Shown: piece by piece, positions 57,942 to 64,000 of the stretch
Layout: each line of letters starts with the position of its first letter
Position numbering within the stretch: the stretch's first letter is position 1
Origin: Bedellia somnulentella
Lineage: Eukaryota > Arthropoda > Insecta > Lepidoptera > Bedelliidae
Direction of reading: 5' to 3'
Length of the DNA: 64,000 nt
Assembly (NCBI GenBank): GCA_963576735.1
Contig: OY755184.1
Coordinates: 7,564,001 to 7,628,000 of the forward strand
Made by a program: the position numbers and the translations under genes
The notes under the pieces: generated by a model
Told to the model about the DNA's origin: nothing
The model's input: only the letters and a program-made list of their open reading frames with translations
Databases searched by the model: none

Positions 57942-58270
57942 CGAACATATTATACACCGATCAATTAAGCCCCAAACTAAGGAAGACTTGTATTATGGGA
58001 TACTAACTCAACGATGTATTTAACATTATATAATACACATATAAATAACAGAGAGGTTTGCCAGGATCGTACAAAGTGGTCATCGATAGTCTCTGCCTAC
58101 TCCAATACGAACTAATGGCGTGAGAATATGTATGTATATAAATAACATCCAAGACTACGAAACAATCATATATACCCATCACATAAATGTTGCTTTCAGC
58201 GGGGATCAAACCCGCAACCTCCGGACGGAGAAGCTAGTCACGTTTCCACTCGGCTACGGACGTCGTCCAA
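57942..58270 (-). mobile_element. SINE family C interrupted by an RTE tail
   Basis: Body 57942-58050 and head 58148-58270 (reverse of GGTTTGATCCCC and of the A box), separated by the nested insertion at 58051-58135. Confidence 0.82.
58051..58135 (+). mobile_element. RTE 3' fragment nested in SINE C
   Basis: Exact 12-base duplication ATATAAATAACA (58039-58050 and 58136-58147). Contains GAGAGGTTTGCCAGGATCGT, CTCTGCCTACTCCAATACGA and the GCGTGAGAATATGTATGT tail: an 85-base, strongly 5'-truncated RTE insertion. Confidence 0.9.
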
Positions 58271-58425
58271 AATTCGATGTGCCGCGTGAAATTAGTGTCC
58301 CTTGGAGGCTGCAACTTAGACCTTGGATAGTTACACATCATGAGTGGCTTTATAATTCACTCACAGCGATATCTTGCGTCCCGCAAAAAAACAAAAACAA
58401 AAACGATGTGTAATATTTCAAACAA

Positions 58426-58470
58426 AAGTATTAGTACCGCTGCCATCCCTTCGAGAATATACGGTGTATT
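58426..58470 (+). mobile_element. SINE family A tail scrap
   Basis: AGTATTAGTACCGCTGCCAT and CCCTTCGAGAATATACGGTG. Confidence 0.5.
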
Positions 58471-58727
58471 GCTCTATATATAGTTTAAATGAACAATTTG
58501 TCTACTTTCATAAACATAAGGAGATAGAGAATTTGGTCCACTATTTCAATTTCCAATGTATTTAAGTATTATTAATTAAATTAAAAAAATATTAAAATAA
58601 CATTTCAATCTAGGAGTGAAAGCTAGTAGCGTCATAGTTAAGAATATTTTGTAACGAGATGTGACGACACGTGGTTTTCTACACTATTTAATCTATGTTT
58701 AATAAAGTAATGATTGATATTATAATA

Positions 58728-59106
58728 ACGACATGATAGTCCAGTGGGTAGAACACCCGCCCGAAAACAGAAGGGCGTGAGTTCCAATCCTGGGACGGGC
58801 CTACACCAATTTGTCTTTTCTAAAGTCATATGTGTGGTTAATTTATCATGGTTGCTAACGGTGAGGGAAAACATCGTGAGGAAACCCACATGGCTGAGTT
58901 GTACTTAGTCATGTGACAGTGTATTCGTACAAAACGGCGATAGGCCTGCCCCCTATCACGTGAGTACACTGTCTAAGCAAAACGTGGGTACCTTCTCTGG
59001 AAACTAGATGGCGCTTGCCATGTGAGTTCAGGAGTATTGGTACCTCTGCCAACCCCTTCGGGGATAAAACGGCGTGAACGTTTATGTTATGTTATGTTTA
59101 TGTTAT
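58728..59106 (+). mobile_element. SINE family A, full length with TSD
   Basis: Exact 12-base duplication GATATTATAATA (58716-58727 and 59107-59118). Complete: head ACGACATGATAGTCCAGTGG, B box GAGTTCCAATCC, tail CTCTGCCAACCCCTTCGGGG and TTATG repeats. Confidence 0.93.
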
Positions 59107-59118
59107 GATATTATAATA

Positions 59119-59656
59119 TGATATGTAAATATCGAGCATGTAGTATCTGCAGCAAGAAGAGTGCAAAAAAAATATGTCTTTATGTTGTTATTATTACTTG
59201 TCTACTTTTGTACTTAGTTTTGTGGATCAATAAAAAAAAGAATAAGATCTCGTATTTTCTAACAATGAATACAACGCACTTAATGACTATTTTAGTTCAT
59301 TTAACTATTCTGATCTAAGTAAATAATGACAGCAAAATCGAATTAATCGTTGAAATATAATCGTATTGAAATATTTGTAAAATATCATTTTGTATGGAAT
59401 ATATTATTGAGGAATGACGAGCCCTTAAAAAAAATATTATAATTCTCAACCATAACCTTAAGCCGCTTATTGCTTGTATCGAAAATTTGCCCTTTTTCAC
59501 TGGGATTACGCAGAGATTTAGAAATATCAGCAATATTCCCGGAAAATTAAGTCAGCTGAAAGCGCCCGAAAGTTATTTCAGATAAGTTGATAGCGCCACA
59601 TGTTAAAATATAATAGCGTCATACACATCGATTTTACAAAATTTATACATGATACG
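59119..59656. other. No feature seen
   Basis: AT-rich, no recognisable gene or repeat. Confidence 0.4.
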
Positions 59657-60026
59657 ACGACGTGATAGCTCAATGGGTAGAACACCGGTTATCGTGCAAA
59701 TGACTAGTGTTCCAATCCCGGGTCGGGCCTACACCAACTTTTCTTTTCTAAAGACATATGTGTGGTTAATTTATCATGGTTGTTAACGGTGAGGGAAAAC
59801 ATCGTGAGGAAACCCACATGGCTGAGCTGTACTTATTCATGTGAGAGTGTATTCGTACAAAACAGCGATAGGCGTGCCCCCTATCGCGTGAGTACACTGT
59901 CCAAGCAAAACGTGGGCACTCTGAACACCAGGTGACAAACTCACGTGATGTTCAGAAGTATAAGTACCTCTGCCAACCCCTTCGGGGATATTCGGCGTGA
60001 ACGTATATGTTTATGTATGTTTATGA
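59657..60026 (+). mobile_element. SINE family A, full length
   Basis: Head ACGACGTGATAGCTCAATGG, B box GTTCCAATCCCGG, complete body and tail. Possible short ATGATA repeat at the ends. Confidence 0.9.
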
Positions 60027-60107
60027 TATAGGGTAAAGAGCAATTATATACTGCATGTAATGCCTAAGCTAACAAACATACAACTACACAGACGTATAAG
60101 TACAGTG

Positions 60108-60208
60108 TACAATTATACTCACGGTCATAAATCCCAAAAAGGGGTAGCGAGAGTTTCAGAGCTAGAAACTCCTCAGCCACAATTGGAATTTGATAAGGGA
60201 CAAGATCC
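60108..60208 (-). mobile_element. SINE family B, 3' part
   Basis: TATACTCACGGTCATAAATC through TCAGCCACAATTGGAATTTG. Confidence 0.8.
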
Positions 60209-60472
60209 ATTTGAGTCCTAACACTTTCCCACTGAGTTACCTCAGTTTTTACCAATAGGTACAAAAAACTACCAAGTGCAAATCGTGATATGAGATATCT
60301 TCGTTTTTTTGAGTTCTTATTAGGAACAAAGTCTTATTATTATTATACAACTTTTATATAATGCGCAATAAAAATATTTAAATAAACAGTTGTACAATCG
60401 AAGTCAATCGATGTTATAGATCATGTTCTGAACTTAATATAAATAATAATAAAAAATAAATATAAATAAAAG
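60209..60472. other. No feature seen
   Basis: AT-rich between a SINE fragment and the tRNA-like palindrome. Confidence 0.4.
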
Positions 60473-60680
60473 ATAAATAAAAGATGTTATTAAAGGAAAG
60501 AAAAATTTCGACACTGGCGGGGTTCGAACCCGCGACCTTCGGGTATACGCCCCCGTCGCGGGCGCGGGCGCGGGTTCGAACCCCGCCAGTGTCGAAGTTT
60601 CTCTTTCCTTTAATAACATCTTTTATTTATGAGTAATAATCCCCACATGAGGAATTCATGTCAAAAAACATTAAATTAAA
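60473..60680. mobile_element. tRNA-like fold-back element
   Basis: Two 62-base arms (60473-60534 and 60569-60630) are inverted copies differing at about two sites, around a 34-base GC-rich spacer. Each arm contains GGCGGGGTTCGAACCCGCG, i.e. a tRNA T-arm/B-box, plus AAAGGAAAG and AATAAAAGATG. The following segment with ATAATCCCCACATGAGG shares its sequence with the fold-back at 13746-13874. Likely a tRNA-derived SINE in inverted-dimer form. Confidence 0.75.
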
Positions 60681-60686
60681 AAATAA

Positions 60687-60926
60687 ATATACCGACATCC
60701 ATATTATACACGGATCAAGTTATTCCCATACTAAGTGAAACTTGTATTATGGGATAGTAACTCAACGATATATTTAATATTACATAATACACATATAAAT
60801 AACATCCAAGACTAAGAAACAATCATTTATGCTCATCACACAAATGTTGCTCTCAGCGGGGATTGAACCCGCAACCTCTGGACCGAAAAGCTATCACCTA
60901 TCCACTAGGTCAGCCACGGACGTCTG
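60687..60926 (-). mobile_element. SINE family C, full length
   Basis: Reverse of the tRNA head (AGCGGGGATTGAACCCGCAA, GGTCAGCCACGGACGTC) and full body to the ACCGACATCCATATTATACA end. Confidence 0.82.
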
Positions 60927-61499
60927 ATAAAACTTACTTAAACTGAACGCAAAATAAATTCTGGTTTGAAATAAATTGAACGCATCGACAAGAAAGAACA
61001 AATTCAAGTGAAGCTAACTTCACATCCCTTTTTTTTTTATTTAGCATGAGAGGCAACATACAAATGTAAAATTTCCTGCTTAAGGTAGAATTATAATAAA
61101 AAAATAGAATTGGAGTTGATATAATGTAAAGAAATGATATATTTAATTTATGGACTAGAATCGCTCATTGGAATTGAAATGCTAGCAATAATATATTTGG
61201 TGTTAAAAGTTCATATTGTAATCAACTTTTACTGCAGATAATAACAAAGGGCCTTAAAACTTCACATACAAAATAATGCTTTTGTAATAATAAAATTAAG
61301 AATATTTCAAAGTATTCCTCAAAATCTCTTTTTTTCAGACTATATTACTCTATTATGTACGTCGAAAATTATTTTTTACTGACTATTTAGATACTATAAA
61401 CTTAACTATATATCTTTACATTCCGAAATTAAACTTTATTGTGACTAAACATGGTATACCCGAATTGTTGGAAAGAAGCAGACTGATAAAAACATCAAT
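60927..61499. other. No feature seen
   Basis: AT-rich DNA upstream of the tay promoter region. Confidence 0.4.
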
Positions 61500-61994
61500 C
61501 TATCTCACTCTTTTGGCGCGGCGTTATCGGTGATCGCTACTTATTTTAATACTTTTGGTTGGTAGCACTGAATTAGTTCCCCATCGCGGCCGCTTGTAGC
61601 GTTGGCGTCGCTCTAGCGACACCTTTCATTGTATTGACTATTGACTGATTCTGAATACAGAGAATTATGTATAAAGTTTATTTATCTTGTTATTAACATA
61701 GTTTGCATTAAATTATATAGTCTAATGATTAGTATAAGTGGAATAATGTTTTTGTGTTCGTGAAAGTGAAGGAGAACAGCTTGTCGAGTGCTACGCGGCC
61801 ATTTTACTTGCAATGCGGCAACGGTGTATGATCCGCCATTGGAAACGGCTAGTGTCTTTCTCTGTGTTATATTTGTAAGTTTTTGCCGATTGTTTCGGCA
61901 CTAAATCCATCAAAAGCCATGTGTTCTGTAAGTGTAGTGCGGACCTTAGTGTAGTGACACACGGAAATCGTGTGATTTGAATGATGTGTAAAAG
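61500..61994 (+). promoter_or_regulatory. tay: Probable promoter and 5' UTR of tay
   Basis: CpG-containing patches rise out of AT-rich DNA (GGCGCGGCGTTATCGGTGAT at 61515-61534, CATCGCGGCCGCTTGTAGCG at 61583-61602, CTACGCGGCCATTTTACTTG near 61791). They lead into the ATG at 61995. I cannot place the start site; no TATA box at a fixed distance stands out. Confidence 0.45.
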
Positions 61995-62234
61995 ATGGAA
62001 ATCGAAGTGAAGCAGCGCAATCAGAGGAATAGGCGAAGGGAGCGGGCACAGCGCATGCAAGCACAGCGGGAGAGTAAAGTTAAGGATGGGGACAGTGGCG
62101 AGGACGAGTCTCCGGCGAGAGAAAAGCCGCCTCGTCCTCAGGCCCGGAGAAAAAAGTCCCGAGAGCCCCTCGGGGAAGAGGACATCATCGACGGATTCGC
62201 CATAATGGCCTTCCGGACCTATGAGGACCTAGAG
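61995..62234 (+). CDS. tay: First coding exon, AUTS2/fibrosin-family protein (tay bridge homologue)
   Basis: 80 codons from ATG to a donor GAG|GTTTGT (phase 0). Residues 1-32 are highly basic and Arg/Gln-rich (RNRRRERAQR), followed by an acidic GDSGEDES patch, a Pro/Arg stretch KPPRPQARRKKSRE, and EEDIIDGFAIMAFRTYEDLE at 61-80. The EEDIIDGFA..F.T.E.LE block after a basic RRK run is the N-terminal signature of AUTS2/FBRS-family proteins (Drosophila tay), nuclear chromatin/transcription regulators linked to Polycomb complexes. The remaining exons lie beyond the window. Higher GC than its surroundings, as expected for a conserved exon. Confidence 0.82.
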
Positions 62235-64000
62235 GTTTGTATGGTATTTCTAAATTGTGAACACCAAATGTTTCAAATTAATTACGTGGACGGCTCTCAT
62301 AGAGATATTATATCACAATAAGTTAGCTACTTTCATTGTTTACATTATTCGATTGATGAAAGGATTTTATAGATTTCAAATCCAGCATTGATCCCAAACA
62401 AACTAACTGGATTATAACAGCGATCTAAACATTATTTCCTCAAAGCAGTCTGTCTCCGTTTACATATAACTTTAAAATGTGTTTAGAATCGAGTCATTTT
62501 TCGGTATATAAAATCACATCACTTCAAGTTAAGCATAAGATTATTGAATAATGTCAACAACCGGTGAAGTACTGCTGTATATCATATTTATTTTCAGCTA
62601 TTTCAGTATTTCTTACAATATTTATATTTTTAGTTATTTCCGTGTTCAAAAAGTGCATTGACCTATTGAGTTAGCCCATTGTGGGTTTGTGATGACTAGC
62701 CAGTCTAGAAACTTTAGGGACATACGGTGTGATATTTGCATCGATACATGATTATATTTCTTTATCGTGGATGTAAAGTCGTAAAAAGGAGATTACCTTT
62801 ATGTGAGTTTTAGTTGTAAAGTCGCAGCTGATCATATGCGGAGAGAGGCGCGCGGGGTCGGTGGTCGGGCGAGGTGCAATGTAATCGTGCTCTCCCACTA
62901 AGTGTCAATTTATTTTGTTTAAAGTGGCTTTTGCTCGTGTCTGGTCGTTTATCGTGGTATGCCAAACTTTCTATTCATTTAACCCACCAACCCTTTTACG
63001 AAATATGCCAGATCCATCCTTTTTAAACATAAATGTACCTACGATTACGGAGGATTTGGAAATGGTATGCATGAATTTGATGCGGATAGTGGTCAGTGAC
63101 CTTCACAATAATAAAATAATAAATCAAACAATTAAAACTTACGCATTATACCAAGAATAAAGGGTACTTTAGTAGCTATGTTATGCTTACTTCCTATATT
63201 AAAAATGAAGCATTCTATTTAGTTTTTCGATCGTAAATGCAGTTATAAGTATTCAGAGAATATTTAGTTTGTAAACAATCATTAAAGTCATACTTCATAT
63301 CTACCTCTAAGAGTCTTAAAAAAATACGTATTATGATGTCTACGCTGTCTAACTGCGTTTCGTAATTTTCGTTATTACTATGTATATTGTAGTATTTTTT
63401 ATGAATTATCAATCGTAACGAGCTCTATAATACTTGAAATGGAAACTGCAACACCAACTTCGCCATTTCTACTTAAGCGGGCGGCGCTTGTGTTATCGAC
63501 TCCAAACTGGTTCCTGTACACTTCTACTTTATTCATAACATGTGGTACCTACAATGGTTATGCAATTTCTGCCGATTTTACATTGTTGAGCCTTTTACGA
63601 ACATTTTTAGTACCTTTCATTTTCTTCGTCTGCGTTTGTTCTGTTAACAGCGTTGACAGACTAACATCTTGGTTTTGTTATTAACAAATTGTACGAATTC
63701 ATAACTATCAGTGTCTTAAAACCTAACAGAAACCATTCCTAAAACTTATATGCAAAATAGTTAGAGCTCTAACCATGCAAAACACATATTAAATAATGTT
63801 TTGGATGTGTTTCTACAACAATAACTCATTGAATTAATATCATACTTTCATCATGTAAGGAAGCGTTAAAAAGTCGTAGTATTAGAGTTGGCTAAAATTG
63901 ATTCTTGACAAATATTTTTAACTAAATCCATCCAAACATAAAGTGCTTGTATGCAACTGTAACCAAGCCGTAAAATTTGATTGACGAGATTTCAACTGAT
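62235..64000 (+). other. tay: tay intron 1 (runs off the window)
   Basis: No further exon is supported. A GC-rich patch at 62828-62905 (GGAGAGAGGCGCGCGGGGTC, GGGCGAGGTGCAATG) stands out and could be an intronic promoter or enhancer. Open frames at 62915 and 63439 lack any support. Confidence 0.5.

Noticed and set aside
62915..63684. Open frames at 62915-63160 and 63439-63684 in tay intron 1
   Set aside because: No supporting splice sites or family resemblance; the second has hydrophobic runs typical of AT-rich translation.
1..64000. CRISPR arrays, bacterial operons, ribosome binding sites, rRNA genes
   Set aside because: None present; regular repeats seen are microsatellites and transposon tails, and all coding content is eukaryotic.

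Overview
The window looks like a piece of an insect nuclear genome, most likely Lepidoptera (moth or butterfly). It is very AT-rich, genes are broken by long introns, and the sequence is saturated with repeat types typical of moths and butterflies: non-autonomous Helitrons inserted between A and T, RTE retrotransposons with TATG-type 3' repeats, several tRNA-headed SINE families, a Penelope-like element, fold-back elements, and the 'GGGTTCCGTA' and 'CCGACTTC' interspersed repeats. I see no sign of bacterial or organellar DNA. Species cannot be told from the sequence alone.

Three host loci can be supported. (1) A minus-strand gene runs off the left edge: a 27-codon first coding exon with good splice sites lies at 7361-7468, and a candidate 5' UTR exon with an initiator and a GC-rich promoter lies at 28743-29030. 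Joining the two is inference. (2) A complete minus-strand vitamin K epoxide reductase gene (Vkor) is encoded in three exons (46321-46538, 48981-49078, 55822-55991). They join in phase with GT/AG sites to a 161-residue protein with both loop cysteines and the CXXC motif. (3) The first coding exon of the AUTS2/fibrosin family homologue (Drosophila tay) lies on the plus strand at 61995-62234, and its intron 1 fills the rest of the window. Vkor and tay are divergently oriented.

Everything else recognisable is mobile DNA. Left part (1-29 kb): two closely related Helitrons (883-1820, 21406-22398), many SINE copies, a 5'-truncated Penelope-like element with a GIY-YIG domain (8955-9766), a small inverted Penelope terminal insertion (12318-12572), and fold-back elements at 17351-17762 and 25205-25815. 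Middle (29-46 kb): a 1.7-kb unclassified element with imperfect inverted ends and many GCCGTA motifs (29299-30996), a third Helitron with an internal tandem duplication (38508-40834), rearranged RTE relics and dense SINEs. Right (46-64 kb): Vkor intron 2 holds a relic of a non-LTR element with a restriction-like endonuclease. Vkor intron 1 holds a nearly intact 3.25-kb RTE and a 2.6-kb I/LOA-like element, both with clear target-site duplications.

The two abundant SINE families end in tails that resemble the 3' end of the RTE element, which suggests they are mobilised by RTE machinery. Many insertions here have exact target-site duplications, so their order and relative age can be read directly.
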